A stretch of 61,400 nt of DNA from Phenylobacterium sp. (GTDB lineage: Bacteria > Pseudomonadota > Alphaproteobacteria > Caulobacterales > Caulobacteraceae), in the NCBI RefSeq assembly GCF_025934275.1, contig NZ_JAICYI010000011.1, forward strand, positions 1 to 61,400, in the 5' to 3' direction. The stretch's first letter is position 1; every line of letters begins with the position of its first letter. The notes beneath the pieces were generated by a model that worked only from the letters and a program-made list of their open reading frames with translations, was not told the origin of the DNA and searched no databases. Positions 33,615 to 42,562 of this stretch are shown here, in pieces. Position numbers and translations under genes: made by a program.

Positions 33615-34364
33615 ATGCTCGAGGCTCCGCTGGTCAACTTCCTGGTGGTCGGCGTGCAGAAGGCTGGCACAACGGCGCTCTACGACTATCTGTCCGAGGA
33701 GCCTGGCGTCAGCCTCTCCCGCGAGAAGGAGACCCACTTCTTCGACGACGAGTCTCTGGATTGGTCGCGACCGGACTACGCCCGCTATCACCGGGGCTTC
33801 GAGGCCGGCGCGCCACGGCTTCGGGGCGAGGCGACGCCGATCTACAGCTATTGGCCGAACAGCCTGGAACGGATCAGGGCCTACAACCCGGCCATGCGGC
33901 TGATCCTTCTGCTGCGCGATCCGGTGGCCCGCGCCTGGTCGCACTGGCGGATGGAATTCGCCCGCGGCGTCGAGCGCGCGCCGTTCGGCTGGTGTATCCG
34001 CGAGGGACGTCAACGCCTGTTCGAGGCCGAGCCCTGGGGCCACCATCGCGAGTTCTCCTACGTCGAGCGCGGGTTCTACGGGGAGCAGGCGGAGCGGCTC
34101 TATGGCCTGTTTTCCTTGACGCAGGTGCTGATCCTCACGTCGGAGGATCTCCGGGCCGATCCCGCCGCGGCCCTGGCTCGCATCCGCCGCTTCCTCGATC
34201 TGCCGCCCGGAGCGCCCCCGCGGCCCAGGGAGGCTCACCTCGGCGCAGACATCGACTTTCCGTCCCAGCTCACGGCCGAGGACGAGGCGTTTCTGCGCGG
34301 CGTCTATCGCCGGGACCAGGCGCGCCTGCGCGACCTCACCGGGATCAGTTTCACTGGGCCATAA
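33615..34364 (+). CDS. PAPS-dependent sulfotransferase (NDST/heparan-type domain)
   Basis: The protein has 249 residues. The 5'-phosphosulfate loop is VVGVQKAGTTALYDYL at residues 11-26. HFFDDESL follows and the 3'-phosphate-binding segment is LILLLRDPVARAWSHW near residue 95. No signal peptide is seen, so it acts in the cytosol. It resembles sulfotransferases that sulfate glycans. Its place beside the CDP-sugar operon suggests a sulfated surface polysaccharide. No PAPS synthesis genes are in the window. Confidence 0.88.
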   Translation: MLEAPLVNFLVVGVQKAGTTALYDYLSEEPGVSLSREKETHFFDDESLDWSRPDYARYHRGFEAGAPRLRGEATPIYSYWPNSLERIRAYNPAMRLILLLRDPVARAWSHWRMEFARGVERAPFGWCIREGRQRLFEAEPWGHHREFSYVERGFYGEQAERLYGLFSLTQVLILTSEDLRADPAAALARIRRFLDLPPGAPPRPREAHLGADIDFPSQLTAEDEAFLRGVYRRDQARLRDLTGISFTGP

Positions 34365-34410
34365 TTTCGCACGGGCCCCGCGCCAGCGTCGTGGCCGCCG
34401 GAGGACCGCC

Positions 34411-35394
34411 ATGCGATCTGCCTCGCTCGCCCTACTCGCCACTGTCGCGCTCTGCACACCCGCCGCGCGGGGCGAAGGCCCACCGCCGAAGCTCGCCTTC
34501 CCGCTCGCCTGCCAGATCGGCCGCGACTGCGAGGTGCAGCACTACGTCGATCGCGACCCCGGGCCGGGCGCGCGCGACTACCACTGCGGGACCCGCACCT
34601 ACCAGGGGCACAACGGGATCGACATCCGCCTGCTGGACATGGCCGAGCAGCGGCGTGGCGTCGATGTCCTCGCCGCCGCGGCCGGGCGGGTGGCGCGGCT
34701 GCGCGACGGGGTTCCCGACATCTCGATCCGCGCGCCCGGCGCGCCGAACATCGCCAACATCGAGTGCGGCAATGGCGTCGTGATCGACCACGGCGGCGGC
34801 TGGGAGACCCAGTATTGCCACATGGCCCGCGGCAGCCTGCGGGTGAAGGTCGGCGACATGGTCATCGCCGGCCAGGCGCTCGGGAAGGTCGGCCTCTCCG
34901 GCGACACCGAGTTTCCACACCTGCACATCACGGTGCGCCATGCGGGTCAGGTAGTGGATCCCTTCGCGCCGGCCGCTCCGCCCGGAAGCTGCGGCGCGAA
35001 GGCGCCACTCTGGACCGCCGCCGCAGAGCACGCGCTCGCCTACAAGGCCGGCGCGATCCTCAATGCCGGGTTTGCGCCGGGTCCGGTCAGCATGGGCGCC
35101 GTGGAGGAGGCCGCCGTCGGCGCGGTCAGCCCCGGGTCCCCGGCCCTCGTCGCCTATGTGCGCGCGATCGGAGTGGACGGCGGGGACGCGATCAGCCTGA
35201 CGCTCTTCGGACCTGACGGCGGGGTTCTGGCACAAGCCCGCCAACCCGTCGCCAGCTACAAGGATCAGCAGTTGGTGTTCGTGGGGCGCAAGCGGCCGCC
35301 CGCCGGCTGGGCGAAGGGAACCTATGCCGCCGTGGCGCGCATCGAGCGGCCCGGCCAGCCGCCAGTGGAGCGTCGGTTCAGCCTCCCGCTCTGA
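34411..35394 (+). CDS. M23-family (LytM) peptidase, secreted
   Basis: This is a 327-residue periplasmic or surface zinc peptidase, probably acting on peptidoglycan cross-links. It has a signal peptide (residues 1-21, cleavage after the ALCTPAARG region). Zinc ligands are seen in GHNGIDI (HxxxD) and in the HLHI motif near residue 170, with YCHMARGS between. A C-terminal beta-rich domain of about 120 residues without a recognised family follows. It lies 46 bp after the sulfotransferase and may share its transcript. Confidence 0.9.
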   Translation: MRSASLALLATVALCTPAARGEGPPPKLAFPLACQIGRDCEVQHYVDRDPGPGARDYHCGTRTYQGHNGIDIRLLDMAEQRRGVDVLAAAAGRVARLRDGVPDISIRAPGAPNIANIECGNGVVIDHGGGWETQYCHMARGSLRVKVGDMVIAGQALGKVGLSGDTEFPHLHITVRHAGQVVDPFAPAAPPGSCGAKAPLWTAAAEHALAYKAGAILNAGFAPGPVSMGAVEEAAVGAVSPGSPALVAYVRAIGVDGGDAISLTLFGPDGGVLAQARQPVASYKDQQLVFVGRKRPPAGWAKGTYAAVARIERPGQPPVERRFSLPL

Positions 35395-35490
35395 GGCCGG
35401 GGCCGCGTGGCCGTGTTGTGCATGAATCCGTCCTCACCGTCCCGTGGCAATGAAGTCAGTCAAGTTGAGCAACGGTGATCAGGGTTTTGC

Positions 35491-35592
35491 TTTTGTCCGA
35501 GCCGGCTTTGCGGTAGAATTGCACGTCAGCCTAGCTCTCCATGGCTGTGTCGCTTTGGCCGGGCGGAGGACCTCTGGGTCCTCCGCCCGGCC
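35491..35592 (+). ncRNA. Candidate small RNA: promoter-like boxes and a strong hairpin in a gene-free gap
   Basis: In the 206 bp gap between the M23 and GT4 genes, TTTTGT (35491) and TAGAAT (35514) are separated by 17 bp. About 67 bp downstream of the predicted start is a perfect 16-bp stem with a 4-base loop (35557-35592). The stretch 35450-35520 is AT-richer than its surroundings. A roughly 67-nt transcript ending in the hairpin is possible. No ORF of interest covers it. This is a prediction from pattern only; the hairpin may simply terminate the flanking genes. Confidence 0.3.
35557..35592. terminator. Bidirectional hairpin between convergent genes
   Basis: A perfect inverted repeat (16-bp stem, loop TCTG) lies 163 bp after the stop of the M23 gene and 9 bp after the stop of the GT4 gene read leftward. 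Neither side has a long T tract (only TTT on the left-reading strand), so termination efficiency may rely on stem strength. Convergent genes fit a shared terminator. Confidence 0.7.
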
Positions 35593-35600
35593 GGTTGCAT

Positions 35601-37262
35601 TCAGGGCCTGGCGCCGGCGCGTGCGATCGTCACGACACCATACCGGGCCAGCCAGAGGAGGCCGCGTTCCACATAGGAACGGCGCTCCGGCGGGATGATC
35701 TCCAGCACCTCGGCCACCATCGCTGAACCTCGACGCGCGAGGAAGTCGACGACGAGCTCCACCTCGTGCAGCGTCGGCCGGTTGAATCCGCTGTAGGCGG
35801 CCAGCGGCTGCTGGAGCACGCCGCGCGCCGCGGCCCAGGTCGTTCCCGAGGCGAGCGCGACCACGGCCTGAACCGAGAGGTGTTCGGTGGGATAGCTCTG
35901 GAACAGGGTGAAGGGATCGGGGCGGAACGGATTGTCGCGCGCCGCCGGAGCCGGTGGAGCGGCAAGGCGCCGGGCGTTCTGCTCCGTCCACAGCGCCTGG
36001 TACTGGGGAATGATCGCCGCCCAATCGAAGACTTCGCGGGCGCGGGTCCGAGCCGCGGCGCCCATGCGCCGCCGAAGCTCGGGGTCGAGCACCAGGGCGG
36101 AGATCGCCTCCTCGGCTTCGGCATAGTCCGGCGCAGTGAACTGGGCTGTGGCGCCCACGTAATTGTCATAGGTGATCCACTGATTGGAGAACCAATGCGC
36201 GAGATCCGCGCCGTGCCCTGGGGGCGGGGCGACCGTGCGGACGCGGAAGCCGTCGATCCCATGCCGCACCGTATCCCGGTAGCCGTCCCAGTCGGTCACG
36301 ACGCACGGCAGCCCCGCCGCCATGGCTTCAACCGGCGTCAGACCGAAGGTCTCCTGAATATTGTCGGAGAAGCTGATGAAGAAGTCCGCGACCGACCAGA
36401 TCGAGAACCGCACGTCGATCGGTCTGCCATCGATGCGCCGATAGTGGATGGACGGGCACAGCGCGCGGGAGCCTGACTCGTAGGCCTCTTCGGCCCTGGC
36501 GCTCCCGGCCCAGCCTGCGTTCACCCAATAGATCGGCTTGCCGGTCCTGACGGCGGCCCTCTCCAGGGCGAGCGCCATCAGCGCCGGATTCATCTTACCC
36601 CGCACGTCGAAACGCCCCACGAACAGAGCCACTGCGGCATCCTCGGGGATATCGAGCCGTGCGCGCCAGGCGCTGCGATGTTCGGGCGCGCCGGTGAAGT
36701 CGTCGGCGTTCACGCCAAGCGGAATGGTGATCCGCTGCGGCTCCGCGCGGCGCCTCGGACCGAACTCGGCCGCAAGGTAGTCCCGCATGGCCGTAAGCTG
36801 GGTCTCGACCGAGTGGCGGACCGCCGTCGACGTGCAGATCAGCGCGTCGTAATCCTCGGCCGGAGCGATCAGCAGCTCGGCGATCGTCTGCATGACCCGA
36901 TCGGTCGCGGTCGTGTGGGTGATGCCGCAGATCGCGTAGGCGCGTGCGCCGAATGGACGCCGGTGCCACGACTCGGCGGTTACCCCTGGAACCGGCATGT
37001 TGAGCACGCCCACCTGCGAGAGCGAGCGTCGGTCGGCCTGTCGTATCCAGGTGATCGGCTTCGCGGGCGCGTGGATTCGCGCCAGCAGGTCATCGAGCTC
37101 CTCCTGTCGGGCGCCCCCGGAATTCCAGAAATAGTAGCGCTCCACATCAGCGTGGCGGAGGAAGCCGCGCAGAAAGCTTTCACCGGCGGCCAGTCGGCCG
37201 AGGAGCTGCGGGCCCGAGGTGTCGTAGCCCTTGGGGTGAAGGTAGAGCGCCGCGTTCGACAT
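35601..37262 (-). CDS. GT4-type glycosyltransferase with a C-terminal extra domain (paralogue A)
   Basis: The protein has 553 residues. The GT-B catalytic part shows SDNIQETFGLTPVEAMAAG, with the donor-binding glutamates, then LPCVVTDWDGYRDTVRHGIDG and FVGRFDVRGK. After the catalytic domain, a helical C-terminal domain of about 110 residues (from about 440) ends in a PPERRSYVERGLLWLA motif. It is paralogous over its whole length to the protein at 59223-60887 (see FPPQRRRAVELSVMWLA there). No signal peptide. Donor and acceptor are unknown. It sits 98 bp downstream of the RTX gene behind a strong terminator. Confidence 0.87.
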   Translation of the reverse strand: MSNAALYLHPKGYDTSGPQLLGRLAAGESFLRGFLRHADVERYYFWNSGGARQEELDDLLARIHAPAKPITWIRQADRRSLSQVGVLNMPVPGVTAESWHRRPFGARAYAICGITHTTATDRVMQTIAELLIAPAEDYDALICTSTAVRHSVETQLTAMRDYLAAEFGPRRRAEPQRITIPLGVNADDFTGAPEHRSAWRARLDIPEDAAVALFVGRFDVRGKMNPALMALALERAAVRTGKPIYWVNAGWAGSARAEEAYESGSRALCPSIHYRRIDGRPIDVRFSIWSVADFFISFSDNIQETFGLTPVEAMAAGLPCVVTDWDGYRDTVRHGIDGFRVRTVAPPPGHGADLAHWFSNQWITYDNYVGATAQFTAPDYAEAEEAISALVLDPELRRRMGAAARTRAREVFDWAAIIPQYQALWTEQNARRLAAPPAPAARDNPFRPDPFTLFQSYPTEHLSVQAVVALASGTTWAAARGVLQQPLAAYSGFNRPTLHEVELVVDFLARRGSAMVAEVLEIIPPERRSYVERGLLWLARYGVVTIARAGARP

Positions 37263-37304
37263 GATCGCCGCCCGGCCTAGCCGCGCAGGGGCGCCGGCTC
37301 AACC

Positions 37305-37338
37305 CAAAACAAAGGGGCCGCCCCGAGGGGCGGCCCCA
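37305..37338 (-). terminator. Rho-independent terminator of the RTX gene
   Basis: On the minus strand an 11-bp GC stem (GGGGCCGCCCC, loop of two) is followed by CTTTGTTTTGGG, a T-rich tract. It lies 23 bp past the RTX stop codon and before the GT4 gene, so it should end the RTX message. Confidence 0.88.
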
Positions 37339-37360
37339 GAATGCCTGGCTGGCGGTCGAC

Positions 37361-38971
37361 TCAGACGATGTTGCTGAAGTCGATGTCGGCCAGCGTCTTG
37401 TTGATCAGCACGACCGCGATGTCGGACGAGGTGACCGCGTGGTCGTTGTCCACATCGAGGAACACCACCACGTCGTTGCCGACCTGGACGGAAACCGCAT
37501 CGAACCCTTGGCCGAACCGGGTGGCCGCGAGCGCTTCCGCGCTCGGATAATCCGTGGCCGAGCCTTCAATGTAGTTGGTGTTCGTGATCGCCGGGATGGT
37601 GCCACCGATGACGTGCAGGTGGTCCTGGCTGCCCCAATCGGCGATCCGATCCTGAGTGCCGACGGCCCCGAGCGGGTTCGAATCCGTCGGATTGAACCCG
37701 AAGGTGTCGTTGCCGCCGCCGCCCGTCAGGGTGTCGCTGCCGGTGCCGCCGACGATCGAGTCGTTGCCGGCGCCGCCGTCCACCAGGTCGTTGCCGGCGC
37801 TGGCGAACAGCGTGTCGCTGCCATCCTCGCCCTTCAGCGTGTCGGCTTGCGCCGTACCGGTGATGTCGTCGTTGCCGAGGTTGCCGTCGAGCAGGTCGCC
37901 GGTCCCCGTCGCCGAGGTGGCGTCGATCACGTCATCGCCCTGGCCGCCGAGCACCGTAACGTGGCCGCTCGTGCCATTGACATCGATCGTGTCGTTGCCG
38001 GCGTTGCCGTTGATCACGTCGTTGCCGGCGCCGCCGACGGTGATGTCGTCGACTCCGGCGCCGCCGCTCACGGTGCCTGAGACGCTGATGGAGACATCGA
38101 TCGAGTCGTTGCCCGCACCGGCGTCGATCGAAATCTTCACCGCGGCGACATCGATCTCGTCGTCGCCGTCACCGCCGAGGATCGCGCTCGCCGTGCCCGT
38201 ATCGGTCGCGTCGACAGAGATGAGGTCGTTACCGGCGCCGGCATCGATCGTGACGACCTTGGCCGTCACGAAGATCGAGTCGTCACCGTCCTCACCGAAG
38301 ATGGTGTCAGTGCCGCCGCTCGCAACCTGGATTAGATCATTGCCGAGATTGCCGTTGATGAAGTCGTTGCCCGTGCCGCCGGTGATGATGTCGTCGCCCT
38401 GCCCGCCGAGCAGCGTCGAGCCCGTCGAATCGCTCCCATAGTTGATGGTGTCGTCGCCCTTGTTGCCTTGGGCGAAGTCGGCGCCGGCCGTGCCCGTGAT
38501 GACGTCGCCGTCCTGACCGCCGAAGATGGTGTCGGCGCCGGCGCCGCCGTCCAGGGTGTCGGTTCCCTGATTGCCTTGCAGCACGTCGCCGCCGCCGCCG
38601 CCGAAGATGCTGTCGTTGCCGGCGCCCCCGAACAGGCCATCCGAGGTGTTCGCCGCGTTGACGTCACCGTCGAAGGTGTCGTTCCCCGTGCCGCCGACCC
38701 AGAGGGTCGAAGCATCCGGGAACAGGAAGCTGTGGGTTCCCAGCACGCCCGTGCCGAAGGTGTGCGAGACGCCGTCCGACAGGTCGGTGATGATCACGTC
38801 GGTGACGCTGACCCCGCCGCTCGATGTCGCGCTCGGCGGCGTGGTGGTGAATTCGTAGACCACCGACATCTTCGCACCCGAAGACGCCGCGTTTTGGAAA
38901 ACGATCGTGTCGTTCGCCGTGAACGATGACGCTTGAGCCGCGGTCATCGTCTCGAAAACAAAAGTCGCCAT
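37361..38971 (-). CDS. RTX calcium-binding secreted protein
   Basis: The protein has 536 residues and no cysteine. After an N-terminal segment of about 90 residues, GGxGxDxxx-type nonapeptide repeats (over 20 copies, about residues 90-430) bind calcium and fold as parallel beta rolls. The last about 110 residues (QDRIADWG to DFSNIV) resemble the C-terminal secretion region of RTX proteins and contain an EF-like DVDNDHAVTSSD. There is no N-terminal signal peptide, as expected for type I export. The T1SS genes are directly upstream. It is half the length of Caulobacter RsaA and its N-terminus is not obviously similar. GGAGAG precedes the ATG at five bases. Confidence 0.9.
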   Translation of the reverse strand: MATFVFETMTAAQASSFTANDTIVFQNAASSGAKMSVVYEFTTTPPSATSSGGVSVTDVIITDLSDGVSHTFGTGVLGTHSFLFPDASTLWVGGTGNDTFDGDVNAANTSDGLFGGAGNDSIFGGGGGDVLQGNQGTDTLDGGAGADTIFGGQDGDVITGTAGADFAQGNKGDDTINYGSDSTGSTLLGGQGDDIITGGTGNDFINGNLGNDLIQVASGGTDTIFGEDGDDSIFVTAKVVTIDAGAGNDLISVDATDTGTASAILGGDGDDEIDVAAVKISIDAGAGNDSIDVSISVSGTVSGGAGVDDITVGGAGNDVINGNAGNDTIDVNGTSGHVTVLGGQGDDVIDATSATGTGDLLDGNLGNDDITGTAQADTLKGEDGSDTLFASAGNDLVDGGAGNDSIVGGTGSDTLTGGGGNDTFGFNPTDSNPLGAVGTQDRIADWGSQDHLHVIGGTIPAITNTNYIEGSATDYPSAEALAATRFGQGFDAVSVQVGNDVVVFLDVDNDHAVTSSDIAVVLINKTLADIDFSNIV

Positions 38972-39182
38972 TAGTCTCTCCAGTCTGTGTCACACGGACC
39001 CAGGCACGCCTGACCCCCAAGCGGGTTGGAGTGTCCCAGCGGTCCAATCTCCCCCAACGCCACGGGATCGCCGCAGCGAAGGTTAAACGAGCCCGTGTGG
39101 AGACGTATCGGAACCATGCAATTCGCGCAACACCTAAAAGGTGCGGCTAACAGGCTCGCCACCGAGTGTATCCGGGCCGCAA
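38972..39182 (-). promoter_or_regulatory. 211-bp leader and promoter region of the RTX gene
   Basis: This gap separates the fusion-protein gene from the RTX gene. It holds a small palindrome just after the fusion-protein stop (39131-39143, CACCT-AAA-AGGTG) and, nearer the RTX gene, a CACGGG/CCCGTG pair 25 bases apart that could fold in a leader RNA. No clear consensus promoter was found. A long leader with its own promoter would allow far higher RTX expression than of the transporter. Confidence 0.45.
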
Positions 39183-40556
39183 CTACTGTTCGCGGAAGGC
39201 GTGATGCAGGGTGTCGGTAACAGGCGAAATCAGGAAGCCCATGATGGTGCGTTTGCCAGTCACGATCATGCCGGTCGCGGTCATGCCGGGCGTCACCTTC
39301 GTCGTCCGCTCCAGGTTCTTCAGGTCCTTCGGATCGATGCGCAGGTCGACGCGGTAGAAGGACTGGCCGGACTTCTCGTTGGTCAGCCGATCGGCCGAGA
39401 CGACGACCACCTTGGCCGGCAACGGACTGTTCCAGCGCGGGTTGGGACCGATGAGCCGCACCTGGGCGTCCATGCCGACGTGCACCTGCGAGATGTCCAC
39501 CGGATTCACCATGGTGGTGACCATCAAGGGCGAGTTCGACGGCACGATGTCCATCAAGGGTTCGGAGCCGCCCGCGACGCCGCCCTGCGTGAACTGCGTG
39601 AGATTGAAGATGTAGCCGTCCACCGGCGCCCGCACGACGCTCTCGTCGTAGGTTTCCTTGGTCGCGGTGAGCTTGGGCTCCGCCTCGGAAAGCTTGCTCT
39701 GCGCGTCGCGCAACTCATCGGCGGCCTGGCTCTCGCGCTGGTCGCGCAGGGAGACGAGCTGCATGCGCGTCTCCCCCTGCTGTTGGTGCAGGCGCGCGAT
39801 GTCGGCGGCCAGTTGGCCCTTCTTGCCGACCAGGTCGGAAACCTGGCGCTTGTAGCGCAGAATCAAGGTCTTCGGCGCATAGCCCTTCTCGTACAGGGTC
39901 TCGTAGCCGCTCATCTCTTCTTCGGTGAGCTGGCGCTGCTCGTTCACCGAGTCGACCTGCGCCTGGTCGCCGACGATCTGGTTCTGTATCTGGTCTAGCC
40001 GCTGCTGCAGGACCGAGGACTGGCTCTGGAACAACTGCATCTTCGTGGTGAACAGGAATTCCTGGTCGCGAATCAGCGCCGCGACCCGCGGATCGGCGGT
40101 GCGGGCGGTGAGATCCGCCGGAAATTTCACCGCCGGCTGGTTGGTGGCCTCCGCCGTCAGCCGGGCGGTCTGGGCGATCAAGGAGTCGACTTGGTTCTGG
40201 TAGACGTCGTAGGCGGCCTTGGCTTCGGTGTCGTCGAAGGTGATGAGGGGCTGGCCGGTGTGAACGAGCTCGCCCTCCTTCACCAGGATCTGCCGCACCG
40301 TGCCCACGTCCTTGTGGCGGATCGTCTTGCGGTTCGCTTCAACCGTCACCTGGCCGGGCGCGGTGACGCCCGAGGCGAGCGGCGTCAGCGAGGCCCATAG
40401 GCCCAGCCCGACCACAAAGACCCCGATCACCGCGCCGCCGAGGATCATCGGACGGCGCAGCCTCTGCTGCAGCCGCGGATCGACCGGAAGCTGATCGTCC
40501 CGCCCGAAGGCCGGCGTGACGTAGCTCGAGCGGACGGGTCCCAGTTCCAGTTTCAT
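39183..40556 (-). CDS. Type I secretion membrane fusion protein (HlyD/PrtE/RsaE type)
   Basis: This is a 457-residue periplasmic adaptor that links the ABC transporter to an outer-membrane TolC-like channel. One membrane helix (MILGGAVIGVFVVGLGLW, about 37-54) is followed by a lipoyl half-motif (EGELVHTGQPLITFD), a long coiled coil (about 110-290) and the second lipoyl half (RAPVDGYIFNL). A beta-barrel domain follows. The ATG overlaps the transporter stop by 4 bp. The outer-membrane component is not encoded in this window. Confidence 0.93.
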   Translation of the reverse strand: MKLELGPVRSSYVTPAFGRDDQLPVDPRLQQRLRRPMILGGAVIGVFVVGLGLWASLTPLASGVTAPGQVTVEANRKTIRHKDVGTVRQILVKEGELVHTGQPLITFDDTEAKAAYDVYQNQVDSLIAQTARLTAEATNQPAVKFPADLTARTADPRVAALIRDQEFLFTTKMQLFQSQSSVLQQRLDQIQNQIVGDQAQVDSVNEQRQLTEEEMSGYETLYEKGYAPKTLILRYKRQVSDLVGKKGQLAADIARLHQQQGETRMQLVSLRDQRESQAADELRDAQSKLSEAEPKLTATKETYDESVVRAPVDGYIFNLTQFTQGGVAGGSEPLMDIVPSNSPLMVTTMVNPVDISQVHVGMDAQVRLIGPNPRWNSPLPAKVVVVSADRLTNEKSGQSFYRVDLRIDPKDLKNLERTTKVTPGMTATGMIVTGKRTIMGFLISPVTDTLHHAFREQ

Positions 40557-42292
40557 CGGCCGCCCTCGATCGCGCGCACGTCGGCGGGCTTGTCCGCCGG
40601 TTTCATCAGCCGGGCCATCACCTGGTCCCTCGGACCGAACAGGTCGATGCGCCCTTCGCGCAGGACCAGCAGCTTGTCGGCCGAGCGGAAGATCCCCGGC
40701 TTGTGTGAGATCACGACGACCGTCGCGCCCTTGCCCTTCATGGCCTCGATCGCCTTCAGAAGGGCGTCCTCGCCCTCCGCATCGAGGCTGGCGTTCGGCT
40801 CGTCGAGCACGATGTACGCCGGTTCGCCCAGCATGGCGCGCGCCAGGCCGATGCGCTGCCGCTGCCCGGCCGACAGTACGACACCACCCTCGCCGACGTC
40901 GGTATCGTAGCCCTTGGGCATGCGCAGGATAAGTTCGTGGACGCCGGCCATCGTCGCGGCGCGCACCACCTCCTCGTCGGTGACGTCGGCGCGGAAGCGG
41001 CCGATGTTGTCCCGCACCGTCCCGGCGAACAGCTCCGTGTCCTGCGGCAGGTAGCCGACGTACTTGCCGAAATCGGCGCGGTCCCACGCGAAGACGTCCG
41101 CGCCATCCAGGCGCACGGCGCCGTTGATCGGCCGCCAGATGCCGACCAGCAGGCGGGCGAGCGTCGACTTGCCCGCGCCGGACGGGCCGATCACGCCCAG
41201 CATCTCGCCCGGCTCGATGCGGAAATTCAGATTGGCGAGGATCAGCCTCTGGGCGCCCGGCGGAGCGAAATTGATCCCCTCGACGCTGAGCCGGCCAGTG
41301 GGGCGCGGCAGGGCGGTGACGGCCGTCGGCGCCTCCGACTTCTGCAGCAGCTCCATCAGCCGGGCGTGCGAGCGCGCCATGTTGTTGAGCGGCTCCCAGG
41401 CGCTGACGATGCGCTCGATAGGCTGCAGCGCGCGGCTCACCAGGATCATGTTCGCGAAGATCATGCCCTGGGCCATTTTGTGCTCCAGGATCAGGGCCGC
41501 GCCGATGGCGATGACCAGCACCTGGATGCCCATCCGCAGGGTCTTGATGATGTCAGTGTAGGTGTTCGATCGTTCAGAGGCGTGGGCGCCGCGTTCGATG
41601 GTCACCTGCCGGTGGCGCGCCCAGGCCGCCCCGAGGGTCGGCAGCATGCCCATCGCCCGGACCACCTCGCCGTTGCGCAGCGCCGCTTCGGTGAACGCGT
41701 AGCTCTTCAGCGCCGCGTCGCTGGCCTCGCGGGCCGGCGGTCGGATGGCCCGTTCCTGGGCAAGCGCCAGCCCCAGCAGGGCGAGCGCTCCGGCCGTCGA
41801 GGCGAACCCCAGAAGAGGATTGATCAGGAACAGGACGAGCAGGAAGACCGGCATCCAGGGCAGGTCGAAGAAGGCTGCGGCGGCGACCCCGGTCAGGGTC
41901 TGGCGAAACGAGTCCAGATCGCGGAGCGCCTGCGAGCGGGCGCTCGGGTCGCCGCGCACCGCGGCGTCGAACAACCCTGAGAAGACGCGGCCCGAGACGC
42001 GCTGGTCGAGTAACACCCCGTAATTGATCAGAATACGCGCCCGGAAATCATCGATGGTGCTGGAGATCATGAAGACGAACAGGGTGACGATTGTCAGGAT
42101 CCACAGCGTCGCCTGATTCTGGCTCACCATCACCCGGCCGTAGACCTGGTAGGTGTACAGCGGCAGCGCCATGTAGAGCACATTGGTGAAGAAGCTGAAC
42201 ACGGCCGCGACCATGAACGGCTTCTTCGCGTCGCCGAGCGCCCGCGTCAGCACGTTGTCGGGTTGGTTCACCAGGAACGTGAGGAACTTCAT
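40553..42292 (-). CDS. Type I secretion ABC transporter (PrtD/RsaD type)
   Basis: The 579-residue length is typical of PrtD. It lacks an N-terminal peptidase (C39) domain. Six membrane helices are followed by Walker A GPSGAGKSTLARLL, signature LSAGQRQRIGLARAML and Walker B YIVLDEPNASLD. It energises export of RTX substrates recognised by a C-terminal signal; the RTX gene two positions downstream is the obvious substrate. It is divergent from the SGNH-like gene, with 270 bp between, where promoters of both are expected. Confidence 0.95.
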   Translation of the reverse strand: MKFLTFLVNQPDNVLTRALGDAKKPFMVAAVFSFFTNVLYMALPLYTYQVYGRVMVSQNQATLWILTIVTLFVFMISSTIDDFRARILINYGVLLDQRVSGRVFSGLFDAAVRGDPSARSQALRDLDSFRQTLTGVAAAAFFDLPWMPVFLLVLFLINPLLGFASTAGALALLGLALAQERAIRPPAREASDAALKSYAFTEAALRNGEVVRAMGMLPTLGAAWARHRQVTIERGAHASERSNTYTDIIKTLRMGIQVLVIAIGAALILEHKMAQGMIFANMILVSRALQPIERIVSAWEPLNNMARSHARLMELLQKSEAPTAVTALPRPTGRLSVEGINFAPPGAQRLILANLNFRIEPGEMLGVIGPSGAGKSTLARLLVGIWRPINGAVRLDGADVFAWDRADFGKYVGYLPQDTELFAGTVRDNIGRFRADVTDEEVVRAATMAGVHELILRMPKGYDTDVGEGGVVLSAGQRQRIGLARAMLGEPAYIVLDEPNASLDAEGEDALLKAIEAMKGKGATVVVISHKPGIFRSADKLLVLREGRIDLFGPRDQVMARLMKPADKPADVRAIEGGR

Positions 42293-42562
42293 GCGGGCCG
42301 AGCCGTCCGTTGGGAGATTGGACCAGCGTAAACCATAGCCGGTCCAGAAAAGGTGAACGCTGTTCGAAAAGCCAGGGTTTGTTCGGGACGCCGCCCGAAT
42401 AGCCCGGGGCGGCAGGACAGATGCGCAGCACCCCTTCTGAAGTCAATGGCGCGACGAATCACTTGGCCAAGAGGTCGCGCCGGCGCCGTAGCGCGCACGG
42501 CCGGCGGCCGTGCTAAGAGGCCCGGTGACCGCCTCCGCGCCGCGGAGCGCGAGGGAGCCGAC
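42293..42562. promoter_or_regulatory. Divergent intergenic region between the T1SS and SGNH-like genes
   Basis: The region is GC-rich with a GGACC/GGTCC inverted repeat near 42316-42338 close to the transporter side. No promoter consensus or known operator was recognised by eye. It must carry the promoters of two divergent genes. An upstream open frame running into the right gene is not used, because GGGAG lies just before the chosen ATG at 42563. Confidence 0.5.

Noticed and set aside
37700..38660. Repetitive DNA as a CRISPR or tandem-repeat array
   Set aside because: The repetition encodes glycine-rich RTX nonapeptides in one frame and has no constant spacer structure.
37361..38971. Direct homologue of Caulobacter S-layer protein RsaA
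   Set aside because: Length is about half and the N-terminal anchor region does not look alike; only the RTX repeats and secretion context are shared.
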